Position numbers and translations under genes: made by a program. Below are positions 1 through 11,012 of a stretch of DNA of 64,000 nt, piece by piece. This stretch comes from Styela clava. Its lineage: Eukaryota > Chordata > Ascidiacea > Stolidobranchia > Styelidae. Numbering within the stretch: position 1 is the stretch's first letter; every line of letters starts with the position of its first letter. The DNA lies in assembly GCF_964204865.1 (NCBI RefSeq), contig NC_135254.1:5709001-5773000 (forward strand), in the 5' to 3' direction. Below the pieces are notes generated by a model. The model saw nothing but the letters and a program-made list of their open reading frames with translations. It searched no databases and was not told the origin of the DNA.

Positions 1-2
1 GA

Positions 3-314
3 AAGAGTTTCACTCGTTCAAACAATTTACAAGTGCATAAGCGAATTCACACTGGGGAAAGACCTTATGTTTGTGAACAATGCGGAACACGTTTTGTAGA
101 AAAATCTACTTTACGTAAGCATGAGCGAATTCATACTGGAGTAAAGCCGTACATTTGTAAACACTGTGGTAGAAGCTTTGCCCGATCACACACATTACGA
201 GCGCATGAGCGAACTCATACTGGAGAGAAACCGTATATTTGTAAACAATGTGGTAGCAGCTTTACGCGATTGCCTGGATTACAAGTGCATGAGCGAACTC
301 ATACTGGAGAGTAA
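3..314 (+). CDS. C2H2 zinc-finger protein, 3' part (copy A)
   Basis: Four C2H2 fingers read in frame from the window edge, the first lacking its cysteine half. The other three have the C-x2-C-x12-H-x3-H pattern with TGEKPY-type linkers, as in nuclear DNA-binding proteins. The frame ends at a TAA inside a linker (HTGE-stop). Downstream to about 454 lie decayed finger pieces, such as a VCEQCEKYFTKAY-like half finger, so the ancestral array was longer and this copy is truncated. It is nearly the same sequence as the minus-strand copy at 12,022-12,400, including the non-finger stretch after the stop. The 5' part lies outside the window. Whether it is functional or a pseudogene cannot be told from this fragment. 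Confidence 0.75.
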   Translation, partial: KSFTRSNNLQVHKRIHTGERPYVCEQCGTRFVEKSTLRKHERIHTGVKPYICKHCGRSFARSHTLRAHERTHTGEKPYICKQCGSSFTRLPGLQVHERTHTGE

Positions 315-454
315 CATGAATAATGTGAGAAGAGTACGTCAGATGAAGACAACTATTGTCCTTCCTCTCTGGAATATACATTTACCTAAACATTCACTAA
401 TGCGCATGGTTTTGCGATGTTTGTGAGCAATGTGAAAAATATTTTACGAAGGCA
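315..454 (+). pseudogene. Decayed zinc-finger tail of copy A
   Basis: After the copy A stop the sequence still resembles finger DNA (TGTGAGCAATGTGAAAAAT reads CEQCEK), but it carries stops and lost cysteines. It aligns with the minus-strand copy at about 12,040-12,180. It ends where the TA element is inserted. Confidence 0.6.
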
Positions 455-456
455 TA

Positions 457-1914
457 CCGTAAAAGCGCCTAACTTCGGACAGTTCCTAACTTCGGACAAA
501 ATTTTTGAACTGCCATATCTTGGCTAAAACGCGCCGTATATTGCTAATTTTAATTATTATAGGTTGCGCTGTTATATCTACATCTATTCTCATCTTTTTT
601 AATGTTGCATAATTATTTTTTTGGTAAAAAAACGGAAATTTTGCCGAAAATTGACTGCCCGGCATTCAACGGCGCAGAGCGTCGCTCCTACTGAAGCTAT
701 CATCGTCAAAATACCATCATTCGGTAGAGGGCGACAACAATGTATATAATATATTTGAGTGATCGCAAGATGTCGTACGAGATTTAAATAAAACCTAAAA
801 TTCTGAATTATAAATTCCGTAAGAATATTAAGATTTCACGCAGCGTCAAAATTACGTCAACCTCACGTAGATTATTTTTCGCTCACTTCCGACACGACGT
901 CACACTGCGTCGCGGAAATGAATTTTGACGCCAGACACAACGGAGCCAATATGACAATTTCCGTTAAGATAAAGACGGCATTCGAATGTAATATTTTTGT
1001 ATTTTGTTCGGTCATGTATGAATATATGCCAAAATTACATTAATGAAAATACATGTCACACTTAATCGATGCCGTTAAAAATCGAATATATAAAACTATG
1101 ATAATTCCAACGTCCATATGGCACAGTGCACTGACTTAACCATTATTTTATGATTAGTAGTCGAAATGACAGTTATTGAATACGGCCTGGGTGAATTTTA
1201 TTCACTCGAAATTAAAAATAAATTTATTCTCCAACAAATAAACGGGACCTACATGTTTACAAGATTAAGTTGAATTTTAAATTGAACTTTACAATCGGAT
1301 TTACCGTGTGTTTGATATAAATTATCATTTATAAAGATAACCGCGCAGAATAAAAAAAAGCTATCCGTCGAGAATATTAATACTTCAAAGACTTCGATAG
1401 AAGCCCGTTAAAATACTTCATTGTGGATTGAAACGGTTTGCATCAGATATATTTACGTATGCATTTCCTGATTAAAATGACTAACGTGTTATTATGCTCA
1501 TCTGAAGTATCGAAAATAACGAACGAAAGATGTAAACATAGGACGACGGAAGTTTCAAATAATGCATTTTCGTCGTGACGTCAATGTTACGTTACGACGA
1601 CGATCTAGCGTCTTATCTTCACGCAACGACGTGATTACGTCATCCGCATCGGAAGCCTCTTTCTCTCTGTGCGTCGCGGTTACGCAGTGAAGAAAATGAC
1701 TGTCCGAAGTTAGGGCAGTGAAGGATAACGGTCAGATGGCAAGAAATATCGATTATTTCAATAGTAAAAATAGTCCAATTGAACCGAAATTTGCAGGGAA
1801 TGTAAATTACCGCACGAATGTTTTACCGAGCAATTTTGGCACCGTTTGGACAATAAATGGCCGAGTTATTGACGAAAATATAGTAATTTTGTCCGAAGTT
1901 AGGCGCTTTTACGG
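457..1914. mobile_element. TA-flanked inverted-repeat DNA element (1,458 bp)
   Basis: The left end begins CCGTAAAAGCGCCTAACTTC and the right end is its exact reverse complement over 24 bp. TA dinucleotides at 455-456 and 1915-1916 flank it. A second copy of the TAACTTCGGAC motif sits just inside the left end, and a related motif lies near 1703. The paralogous minus-strand locus at about 12,020-12,045 has the same flanks with only one TA between them, so it is an empty site and 457-1914 is an insertion. I see no transposase. TA duplication suggests mobilisation by Tc1/mariner-like or a similar enzyme, which is inference. Confidence 0.88.
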
Positions 1915-1916
1915 TA

Positions 1917-2640
1917 CTCATGGTCGCAAAAGACGATGAAACAAGTATAACCTGTGTAACCTATTTTTTTCAAAACTGGGAATTAAGTCCTAAAATGATA
2001 TGTAAATATATTTGAAAATCTTTTTTAAGATTTGTGTGCATAATACCACACGCTCAAAATTTTTTTGTGATTCACTTCTATTTTGCACAAGGTGGTTATT
2101 TCAGTGTGCAGGAAACCACTTATTATCTACCTCAGCTAAAACTCTTCCAGAGCAAAAATAGACTACTGAACTATTTGATTTACGAATAGATGGAAAATAT
2201 GTTTGAACAAGTGAAAAATTCCAATTGTTACGTTACCTTAAATTTGTTGCCATTGGCTATTGTCAAGGAAGTAAATGGTTTCGTTAAAATCAATGACTGG
2301 TGTTAGAATAGGTATTTTGTGAAGCACTAACAAACATGATAATTAATATTTAAAATTGCAGGAACATCTTTATAATTCATTCACTTTATTGTCAATAGTT
2401 ATTTTTGTGTATGATTCTACCGAAACAAACAAACATGCCCTAAGAGGGAAACACTTGTTAGCCAAAAATACAGTATTTTATTGATTACAGCAGTCAATAT
2501 CAAATTGTTATTGATTTATCATTTTTTTTTATTATGAAATACATAAATGCAGAAATGTGACTATTTGTGGCAATATTCTTAATAATTGGTATAATATAAA
2601 ATGTAATCTGTCAACCTTTTTTTATGCCAGAAGAGTTGTT
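1917..2640 (+). repeat. Duplicated 3' flank of zinc-finger copy A
   Basis: This non-coding stretch reappears, inverted, at 9,060-9,700 and 11,620-12,040 downstream of zinc-finger copies B and C. Shared landmarks are GTTTGAACAAGTGAAAAATT and the CTTCCAGAGCAAAATAGACT region. It shows that duplication involved the genes with their 3' flanks. No gene is seen in it. Confidence 0.7.
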
Positions 2641-2788
2641 TTGGTTCAGTGACTGTATGGTCCTCCCAACCTCCTATCAATTCTGTTGTTAGTCGATTAT
2701 CCATCTTTTACTTATTGAATGTTGTTTTTTGTTTGATTTGTTGGGTAATGACTGGATACTTGATTTTTAGATATTCTGTATTAAAATC

Positions 2789-3715
2789 ATGGAATCCACT
2801 GAAAATCTATTTCCCTGCCTTATCTGTGATGAAAACCTCTCATCAGGGCCAAGATTGAAAAAGCATATGTTTTTGCACATTGACGATGGAACTGGCGATT
2901 TGAATGAACATGCAACTGATATGCCTATCAACACTGTGAAGGAGCATTACGGAGAAGTTATTGCAAGTAAAACTTCTTCACATAGTGATGGTGAAAAGAA
3001 ACCATATGTTCTTGTGCAATGTCGAGAAAGTGGTTTGATCGATAAAACTGGAACTGGGAAAATTGATGTAACCTATATAAACACTAACATCAGACCAGGG
3101 TCAAATTTACAAACTAGCAGTGAAGATAAACGAATTCTTTGCCAACAATGCGGGAAGAACTTCAAATCAAATCAGAATTTAAATCTGCATATGAGAACCC
3201 ATACTGGTGAAAAACCTTACATATGTAAGCAATGCGAAAAGGCTTTTACACAACTATCTCATCTAAAAGTGCACAAGCGAACTCATACTAGAGAAAAACC
3301 CTATATTTGTAAACAATGTGGAAAGTGTTTTACACAATCATCGAATTTACGAGTGCATAAGCGAATTCATACTGGGGAGAAACCCTATATCTGTAAACAA
3401 TGTGGTAATAGTTTTTCGCAATCATCTAGTTTACAAGATCATATACTAACTCATACTGGAGAGAAACCTCATGTTTGCAAGCAATGTGGCAAATGTTTTT
3501 CACGATTGTCTAATTTACAAGTACATGAGCGAACTCATACTGAAGAGAAATCTTATGTTTGTGAACAATGTGGAAAAGTTTTTTTGCAGCCGTCCGGTTT
3601 ACATGTGCATAAGCGAACTCATACTGGGGAGAAACCTTATGTTTGTAAACAATGTGGTAAGAATTTTTCACACATATCCAGTTTACATACCCATGAGCGA
3701 ATTCATACTGGATAG
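2789..3715 (+). CDS. C2H2 zinc-finger protein, 308 aa (copy D)
   Basis: Intact reading frame with an isolated N-terminal finger (residues about 10-30, CLIC...H-x3-H), an acidic/polar linker to about residue 113, then seven tandem C2H2 fingers of the [10 protein letters not shown] type. It is expected to act in the nucleus as a sequence-specific DNA-binding protein. The start ATG lies 18 bp after a strong 3' splice site (TTTTTAG then ATATTC at 2771). The same acceptor is conserved before the ATG of the copy at 59,113, so a separate upstream 5' exon is likely. The frame stops at TAG inside a TG-stop-KP linker, and decayed fingers follow. The true protein may therefore be a shortened version of a longer ancestor. 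No KRAB, SCAN or BTB domain is visible. Confidence 0.85.
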   Translation: MESTENLFPCLICDENLSSGPRLKKHMFLHIDDGTGDLNEHATDMPINTVKEHYGEVIASKTSSHSDGEKKPYVLVQCRESGLIDKTGTGKIDVTYINTNIRPGSNLQTSSEDKRILCQQCGKNFKSNQNLNLHMRTHTGEKPYICKQCEKAFTQLSHLKVHKRTHTREKPYICKQCGKCFTQSSNLRVHKRIHTGEKPYICKQCGNSFSQSSSLQDHILTHTGEKPHVCKQCGKCFSRLSNLQVHERTHTEEKSYVCEQCGKVFLQPSGLHVHKRTHTGEKPYVCKQCGKNFSHISSLHTHERIHTG

Positions 3716-3960
3716 AAACCTCAAATTTGTAAACATTGTGGCATCTTTGTTTTTATCAAGTTTATGTGTGAATGAACAAAGTCACACTTGAAAGACTTCT
3801 TATGTCTGTAAAAAATGTGGTAAGGATTCGCGCAATTACTTCATTTAGATTGGTATGAGCAAACTCACACATGAAAAAGACCCGACCCTGTTTACAATTA
3901 ATGATGAGCTTTTTGAGTAAAATTCATTTACAAAAACAATTTATACTGACAACATAAGGA
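3716..3960 (+). pseudogene. Degenerate finger remnants after copy D
   Basis: Directly after the stop the frame reads KPQICKHCG, then a broken finger, a further SYVCKKCGKD piece and a THEKD-like linker, interrupted by several stops. These are leftovers of at least two or three lost fingers, showing that the copy D stop truncated a longer array. Confidence 0.65.
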
Positions 3961-5100
3961 AGAACCCACATGTTTGTGTAAAAGGTTTCTTAAATAATGG
4001 ATCGTTAGAAAGACGTTTGTCCTATGCTTGTAAGCAACGTAATGCAATAACCTAATTACAATGCAGGTATAATTTACTTGTGTTCTTTTGAAATTTTGGT
4101 TGAATTTAAAAAGTCGAAACTTTGAAAATGTTTTTATACAAGTTTTGAAATATTTTCTGCCATATTCATTCGTGCGTTTGTTTTTATACTAGGAGTATAA
4201 TAAATGACATTAATAGTTATTTTATTGGCCATTAGGCAATGTGGGATACCGTATAGTCTTTAGATCCGAAATCCTTTAAACTGCGATGCCAACATTGTTA
4301 GACAATTCGAGAAAAGAAATTTTTGTACTATATTTTGTCCTTATCGTGACGGAGGAAAAAATACATGATTTTACTTATTTTTTTAACAAGCTAATTTAAT
4401 TCCAAGTTTCAAATAACCAATGAGATTAAAATATTTTTCTCTTGGTGTAGAATATGTACTATTCATTGTGCCTTGAAAACTTAGATCGTTAATGATGATG
4501 ACGGTATCATAATGAAGTGAAGGGCACTTTCACAATTGTAAATTGATTTTTACAAATCTATAAGCCTGCTTTCATGAACCAGCAAATATGTATTGATCAA
4601 TTTGGATATCTCTAGAAACAGATTTATCGCTATACACTTTCATGTGCATTATGAATTTTCTTATCAGTAATTGCTATCGTTTTCCCGAAGAGAAATTCAC
4701 ATGCTAAAAAGCACCGCCAAAAAATTTTGTCGAATTTTTTAAATATACTTTCACATGTAATAAACGTTTCAGTGTTGTGACACAAAAATTCTGTTTAGGG
4801 GTAAACACAAAATTGTTCAGGATGCTTAAGTATATTGTGGAGGTACCATAGACATCTTAGCACTAGGCAGCATGCAGCAAATGAGACAGAGAGCTTAACA
4901 GTGACGTCATAACTCATAAATATCATTTTTATTGCGTTTTATGTCGATGGTCATTTGAAATATTCATTATTTTCTAGATATTTTGCTTCATGGAGAATTA
5001 TATCGAAATTACAGAACCAAAGACATATTTCCCGGCCTTCATCTGGCCAATTCGAATATCGCGACCTTCGAATCTTGTGTTTATCCTTCTCCAGGAGTGC
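3961..5100. other. Intergenic, no feature recognised
   Basis: AT-rich sequence with only short chance ORFs. I see no coding exon, tRNA-like box or clear inverted repeat here. Confidence 0.5.
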
Positions 5101-5108
5101 GTAACACG

Positions 5109-8018
5109 CAGTGGCGGCGCGTCAATAGGGCCAATGCCACGGTTGTTTTTTCGGTATAATAAAAAATATTCGAAAAATACCACAATATCGGTTGCACAGA
5201 CTGTCTACACTAGCCATATTCTCCCGACATGATTCATTTTTCGCTCGCAAAGCCTTCGCCGAACGTCGACGGGGCGACGCCGATTTTGCCCCGGTTGCTC
5301 ATTGTATATCGTATTCTCTCTTTTATCTTCCACTCGCCACGTTTGTCTCGTTTGTTTTCTGTTTTTTTACTAAATCATCGGGGCTAGCCCCGAAATTATG
5401 ACGACACAATGCCGACGTTTCTTACAACAACGTGTTGACATATCCACGCATTCCTTCTCGTTCGTTGGTTGCTTGAAGAATTGATAGTTTCCTCGCCTTC
5501 GTTTTTCCACATTCCTTTTGAGCTCCTCACTTCTTTCCGGCTTCGCATTTCTTAGCCTTAGACCTCATAATGAATAAGGTTGACGCACTACTTCGCACTC
5601 CGTTTTCGCAGCTGCCGGTGGAACAAAAATTAGAGGTACAACGTCTTGGGCCTTATCAACCAAAAAATTGTTCACTGGAACAATCCCATGACGGAGGAAA
5701 GCGTCGGCGTACATTCTGCGCAGAAACTTGGTATAAAAAACACGAATGGTTGTTACAGCGAGGACAAAAATGCACTTTTTTGTTTTTATTGCCTACTTTT
5801 TGCTACCGCCCGTGACTCACGTTGGTGTAAATTTGGTTTTAAAGATCTTAAACATCTTTCCGAGCGTGCCAGGGATCATCAATCTTCTATGGAGCATCTG
5901 GACAATGCAGTAAAATACCGAACATTCGGAAATGTTAATATTGCAGCACAGTTGGATGAAGGACGCGCGGTTTCTATTCGTCGGCACAACCAAAACGTCG
6001 AGAAAAACCGCCATGTTCTCGGTCGATTGATAGATGTTTTGAAGTTCATTGGTTGTCACGAGCTGTCCTTCCGTGGGCACGATGAACGGATTGGCTCTTC
6101 TAATAGAGGGGTATTTTTGGATATGGTGGAATACACCGCATCCCTAGATACAGTATTGAGAGATCATCTTGATGCCGCAACTGTTTCGAAAGGGACATCT
6201 AAGGATATCCAAAATGATTTGCTCGACTCAATGTATAAAATTTATTTACAACATTTGGCTCTGGAAATTCAAAATTGCCAGTTCCTTTCGATTCAGTCTG
6301 ACGAGACAACTGACATCACGTGCGTTTCCCAACTGGCTGTGATTTTTCGGTTTGTGAAAGATGGTAAACCTACCGAGAGATTTCACAGCTTTGTACCAAT
6401 CGTTGATTGCACGGCTTGCGGGATATCGGCTGTACTGAAAGAAGTGTTACAGCCTTACAACGCGAAGTCAAAATTGCTCAAACTTATGACGGCGCGGCAG
6501 TCATGAGTGGGTTGAAACATGGTGTTCAAGTTTATATAAAAGAAGATTTTCCTCATGCGCATTCAATTTAACCTCGTTATTAAAAATGTATGTCTTGATA
6601 CCCCTCTCGTCCGTATATTTTTTGCAAATGTTTCGGGGTTTTCTTCATTTTTTTCCGTTTCGCCGAAGCGCTCTGACCTCCTTCGCCAGATATGTAGCCG
6701 CCGTCTCCCAGCTTGTGCACCAACACGTTGGAACTTCCAATCACGCGTGGTGCAGGGCGTGTCCGAAATTAGGTCTGAGCTCATTGAGTGTTTCAATGGC
6801 ATTCAGAGCTCTCCGGTTTGGGACGAACGCTCTGTGAGGGAGGCGGCAGGTCTAAAGCGTCTGCTAGAAGATGGTGAGTTTTCATATTTTCTCCACAATA
6901 TTCTATCACGTGGATGTATTATACGGCGCATTGCAGTCAAGGCTAATGGATGGAGCGTCTGTGCAGTCGTGTATTTCAGACTTCTGCGATGCTGTATCTC
7001 GTATCCGGGAAACAATAAAATACGACACATGGAGTGCTTCTTTACGCCGCGGGCAAACAACGCAGCGTTTGATTTTGTCTGCAAAGGAATGCTGTGACAT
7101 TCTGGTGAATCAAATAGGCGATCGTCTGCGCACTGAACACCTTGCCGCGTTCTCTTTGATGAACCCCAAAAAATTTTCAAAATTTGCACGTCAATTTCCC
7201 ATCCATTTGTTGGCTACTGTCTCCAAATTTTACCCCATGATAAACGTGGGTAAATTGGAAAATGAATGTATATACACCAATCAAACTTTTTTGAACATCA
7301 CATCAACTTGCGCGCTCTATGGGTTCCTCATAGCTAACACTCTAGTAACTACCTTTGCGGCGTCTGCAAAATTTCTGGACATCATTTTGACGACGCCTAG
7401 TTCTTCCGCCGACGCAGAGCGAACATTCAGCACGCTGAAGCGTATTAAAACGTATCTCAGAAACACAATGAAGCAAGATAGATTAAATTCCTTGGCTGTT
7501 TTATTCATTCACAGAGGCGTAATTTCTGGGATGCATGACTTTAATCAGCGCGTTATTGAGCATTTTGCTTCCAAGAAACCGCGGCGTGTTGCATATATGT
7601 TCAAGCAGTAGAAGTCTAGCAGCATATATATCTATGAGTGAGCGACGCATGTCCTTATCTTTGCATTAACTTTCCTTTCTTCATAGTAACGTTTTAAACC
7701 TTATTTTAAGTTTTGTCTGCTTTCCCGAAGTTTCTGTTAATATGTCATTGTATTTATCTGGGTAAATATTGCCTTTCCTTTTGAAAGAGGTTTCAAAATA
7801 AACTATGTCTATATTTATTAATCCCTTGACTTGGACCGGTTTTAAAGACACTTTCTTATCGTTAAAAATTGTCGCTTTTTCCGATTGGTTGTTACCGATG
7901 GAATGGTTTTTATACTCCTAAAATGATGGGAGAACTTACAGCGCTCATCCTGTCCCCGTAGATGAGGGTGACTTGGTCCCGCAGTAGCTTGCCCCGGTTG
8001 TCAAAATGGCCGCCACTG
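5109..8018 (+). mobile_element. hAT transposon (DUF4371 type), probable extent
   Basis: The left end CAGTGGCGGCGCGTCAATAG has the look of a hAT terminus. The likely right end (GCCGCCACTG at 8009-8018) is the inverted match over 10 bp. The element encloses the frameshifted hAT transposase at 5570-7611. No matching 8-bp target duplication is visible (GTAACACG on the left, AATTATGC on the right), so the right boundary is uncertain. Confidence 0.45.
5570..7611 (+). pseudogene. hAT transposase, DUF4371 type, frameshifted
   Basis: Read across at least four frame changes, the parts are: a start MNKVDALLRTPFSQLPVEQK; a TTF-type zinc finger (LGPYQP, WYKKHEWL, NALFCFYCLLFA); the DUF4371/RNase H-like core (SIQSDETTDIT, then TYDGAAVMSG in another frame); and the hAT C-terminal dimerisation region (SSADAERTFSTLKRIKTYLR) near 7400. 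These features place it in the ZMYM/THAP-associated hAT group, a cut-and-paste nuclear transposase. Frames change around 5670-5740, near 6490-6560 and near 6870, so no single product is possible. An AATAAA lies at about 7796. Confidence 0.88.
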
Positions 8019-8058
8019 AATTATGCCCTAACCTGGTACACATACTATGGGAGTACCC
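8019..8058. repeat. Half copy of palindromic MITE family
   Basis: Contains CCTAACCTGGTACACATACT followed by GGGAGTACC, the half-unit shared with 19,985-20,214 and other copies. It abuts the proposed right end of the hAT element. Confidence 0.6.
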
Positions 8059-8137
8059 AATATTCTTTATAGCTCTAATCAGATTTTAAGCTTGTGGTAA
8101 TACATGGAGATAACTGAAAAATTCATGACATTCTCAG

Positions 8138-8246
8138 GTGCTCCTAAAGTATGCGCACCAAGATGTCGTATAACCTGAACCCTAACCTGGTACATAACCT
8201 TAGTTCATGTTGTGCGCCATCTTGGTGCGCATACTTCAGGAGTTCC
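8138..8246. repeat. Palindromic MITE-like repeat, about 109 bp
   Basis: Near-complete palindrome. The left arm contains TATGCGCACCAAGATG and the right arm CATCTTGGTGCGCATA, with a CCTAACCTGGTACATA centre. Related copies lie at 36,392-36,502 and 19,985-20,214, with half copies at 21,724, 57,611 and 57,797. It is non-coding, and the transcript would fold into a hairpin. Confidence 0.85.
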
Positions 8247-8628
8247 CTTTTTCAAAGCGTTATCTTTTGAGCCCACAGGTACAATTTATTATTTTTTCAG
8301 TTGAAATATCAAATTGAAACAGGAAGTCGATTGGATTTACAATTAATTGTTTTAGCCAGAGCCACACACAGGTACAGAAACAAATAGAAAAATTACATAC
8401 TGAAATGTTGAATTGAAACAGACAATTAGATTTACTAATCACATTCTGAATTCTCACACCAGAGGATTGAGTATTTTATGAATTCAGTGCCACTTTTGGG
8501 TTAAAATATGAACACCTAGAAGAGGACTGCATTTTATATGTACATTCAATGAAATACTGTATTTTTTGGCATCTTTGTTTATTTCAGTAGAATCATGATC
8601 ACGCAAAGAAATACCTATTAACAAGAAG

Positions 8629-8975
8629 AGAGCTGTGCTCAAATATATGAACACGTTAACCAACCGGTACCCACAAAAAATTCAGAGTTTCGCGTGGAAA
8701 TAATTTAAAGAATCAAACCGGGCAGCCAGTGTTCCCATGGATAAAATATTAACAGCGAATTTTTAGACGAAATATCAGATTTATTGCGATATTTAGAAAT
8801 AAATAAAAGTAATAGTCTTCTGGCAAAAAATCAATCTTTACTCACTGAAAATTTCAAAGCCATTGGTCCAGTAGTCAAAGAGAAAAGCGATTTTTTTAAA
8901 AAAAATGATGGAGACAAATAATAACAATAACAACAAAATTTTGAAAACAATCGTTATATCCACTACGTGTCCAAT
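8629..8975. repeat. Dispersed repeat with GTGCTCAAATATATG motif
   Basis: Shares AGAGCTGTGCTCAAATATAT, a central block reading ACTGAAAATTTCAAAGC, an (ACAA)-rich stretch and an ACGTGTCCAA end with copies at 23,829-24,103 (inverted), 44,304-44,545 and, partially, 59,379-59,600 and 33,021-33,050. Both ends resemble an inverted GGACACGT, which suggests a small DNA element rather than a SINE. No coding capacity. Confidence 0.75.
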
Positions 8976-8989
8976 AAAGCGGGTGAATG

Positions 8990-9600
8990 ATAAAGATGTT
9001 TCTGAAATTTGCAATCTTGATTTTAGAGTTTTTAGTTCGTCATCAAGGAAAAACACAAAATATCTATTCTAACAGTCATTGTTTTGACCAAAACCATTTA
9101 CTTCCCTAACAATAGCCAATCTCAACAAATTTAAGGTAACGTAACAATTGGAAATTTTCACTTGTTCAAACATATTTTCCATCTATTTGTAAATCAAATA
9201 GTTCAGTAGTCTATTTTGCTCTGGAAGAGTTTTAGCTGAGGTAGATTATAAGTGGTTTTGTACACTAAAATAACCACCTTGTGCAAAATGGAAAAAAATT
9301 TGAGCGTGCAATATTATGCACACAAGTCACAAAATATATTTACATAACATTTTCAATTCAGTAGTTGATTAAAACTGGTAAACTGTTCCGTCACCTAACA
9401 TGTTCCTGAAATTTTCAATATTGATTTTTGTGTTTGTTAGTTCGTCATTGAGGAAAACACAAAATATCTATTCTAACACCAGTCATTGTTTTGACCAAAA
9501 CCATTTACTTCCGTAACAATAGCCAATGACAACAAATTAAAGGTAGTATAACAATTGGAATTTTTGCACTTGTTCAAACATATTTTCCACCTATTAGTGA
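8990..9600. repeat. Tandem pair of about 200-bp non-coding repeats
   Basis: Two direct copies about 400 bp apart (8,990-9,190 and 9,400-9,600) share TTAGTTCGTCAT, CACAAAATATCTATTCTAAC and GTTTGAACAAGTG-complement blocks. A third copy is at 11,620-11,770. They belong to the duplicated 3' flanks of the zinc-finger genes. Confidence 0.7.
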
Positions 9601-9776
9601 TTGAAACTACAAAAAAATTTTGAGCGTGTGCCACAATATATTTACAACATCTTCAGACTTATTTCCCAGTTTGGAAAAAAATGAGGTTACACAGGTTAAA
9701 CTTGTTTTGTCATCTACTTTTTTCATCCATGAGCATGCCTTTGTAAAACATTTTTCACAAACTCCTACCACATTAT

Positions 9777-11012
9777 TTACATTTCTCTTTGGTTACAAAT
9801 ATGAGTTTTTTTTCCAATATGAGTTCGCTCATGCACGTGTAATGTGTGTAATCGTGCAAAGCTTCTACCGCAGTGTTTACAAATATACGGCTTCTCTCCG
9901 GTGTGAATTCGTTCATGCCTACGTAGTTGAGCTTTTTCTTTGAAACTATTTCCGCATTGTTCACAATCATAAGGCCTTTCTCCAGTGTGAGTTCGCTTGT
10001 GCACATTTAAATGATACGATCGCGAAAAACCCTTTCCACAATGTTTACAAAAATAAGGCTTTTCCTCAGTATGAGTACGCTCATGCTCTCGTAAATTGGA
10101 TAATCGTGCACAAGTTTTTGCGCAGTATTTACAAACAAAAGGTCTATCTCCAGTATGAGTTTTCTCGTGTCTACATAAACTAGTTAAGTGCGGAAAACCT
10201 CTTCCACATTGTTTACAAACGTACGGCTTTTCTCCGGTATGAATTCGCTCATGAGCGAGTAAAGTGGATGATCGTGAAAAGCTCTTTCCACATTGTTTAC
10301 AAACATAAGGCTTATCTCCGGTATGAATTCGCTCATGAGCGAGTAAAGTGGATGATCGTGAAAAGCTCTTTCCACATTGTTTACAAACATAAGGCTTATC
10401 TCCAGTATGACTACGTACATGCCTATTTAATTGACCTAACTGCGAAAATCCCTTACCGCACTCTTTACAGATGTAAGGTTTCTTTCCAGAATGAGTACGG
10501 TCATGCACACGTGAATGAGATAATTGCGAAAATCTTTTACAGACATGCGGTTTCTCTCCAGTATGAGTTCGCTTGTGCACATTTAAATTGGATGATTGCG
10601 AATAACTCTTCCCACATTGTTTACAAATATATGGTTTCTCCCCTGTATGAGTCCTCATGTGCACTTTCAAAATATGCTTCCCTTTCAATTTCTTCCCACA
10701 TGTTTGGCAAACATATGTTCCATTTCCACTGTTGGTTTCGACAAGTGACTGGATTTGTAACTTCCCTTCTGATACAGGAGTTATGTTAATTGGCCCACTG
10801 TTATCTGAATTTTCAGTTTGATGAATCAAACTGCCCATTAAATATTGTGCATTAACATCGAGTTTCACTTCATCCCCACTTAGTAAATAACTTTTTTTTG
10901 TGATAACATTCCCACAATGATCATCTGAGTTGGTTGGCTGACTAGTTCCCACAGTGTTACCAGATTCATCATCATGAATAAGCGATCCTGAATGATGGAA
11001 AGTTTTCATCAC
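9777..11012 (-). CDS. C2H2 zinc-finger protein, 411 aa (copy B)
   Basis: Long intact frame: a 100-residue polar N-terminal region, then eleven finger units and a terminal remnant (HICNQREM-stop). Unit 3 has lost its second cysteine through a 12-bp in-frame deletion (HVCKRFSQ in place of VCKQCGKxFSQ). Units 5 and 6 are identical because of an 84-bp tandem duplication. The product should be a nuclear DNA-binding protein. The N-terminal CLICDEN finger of copies D and E is missing: a deletion after AACTTTCC shifted that region out of frame, and the ORF instead starts at the MMKTF codons. A TTTTTAG/ATATTC acceptor is conserved upstream at about 11,075. It is closest to copies A and C. Confidence 0.85.
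   Translation of the reverse strand: MMKTFHHSGSLIHDDESGNTVGTSQPTNSDDHCGNVITKKSYLLSGDEVKLDVNAQYLMGSLIHQTENSDNSGPINITPVSEGKLQIQSLVETNSGNGTYVCQTCGKKLKGKHILKVHMRTHTGEKPYICKQCGKSYSQSSNLNVHKRTHTGEKPHVCKRFSQLSHSRVHDRTHSGKKPYICKECGKGFSQLGQLNRHVRSHTGDKPYVCKQCGKSFSRSSTLLAHERIHTGDKPYVCKQCGKSFSRSSTLLAHERIHTGEKPYVCKQCGRGFPHLTSLCRHEKTHTGDRPFVCKYCAKTCARLSNLREHERTHTEEKPYFCKHCGKGFSRSYHLNVHKRTHTGERPYDCEQCGNSFKEKAQLRRHERIHTGEKPYICKHCGRSFARLHTLHVHERTHIGKKTHICNQREM
10237..10404 (-). repeat. 84-bp tandem duplication of one finger unit
   Basis: Two adjacent 84-bp units encode identical CKQCGKSFSRSSTLLAHERI fingers and differ by about one base at the unit end. 84 bp is exactly one finger plus linker, so this is a recent in-frame gain of a finger. 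Confidence 0.9.

Noticed and set aside
5190-5401. ORFs at the hAT left end
   Set aside because: Short, no domain, overlapping the element terminus and 5' untranslated sequence.
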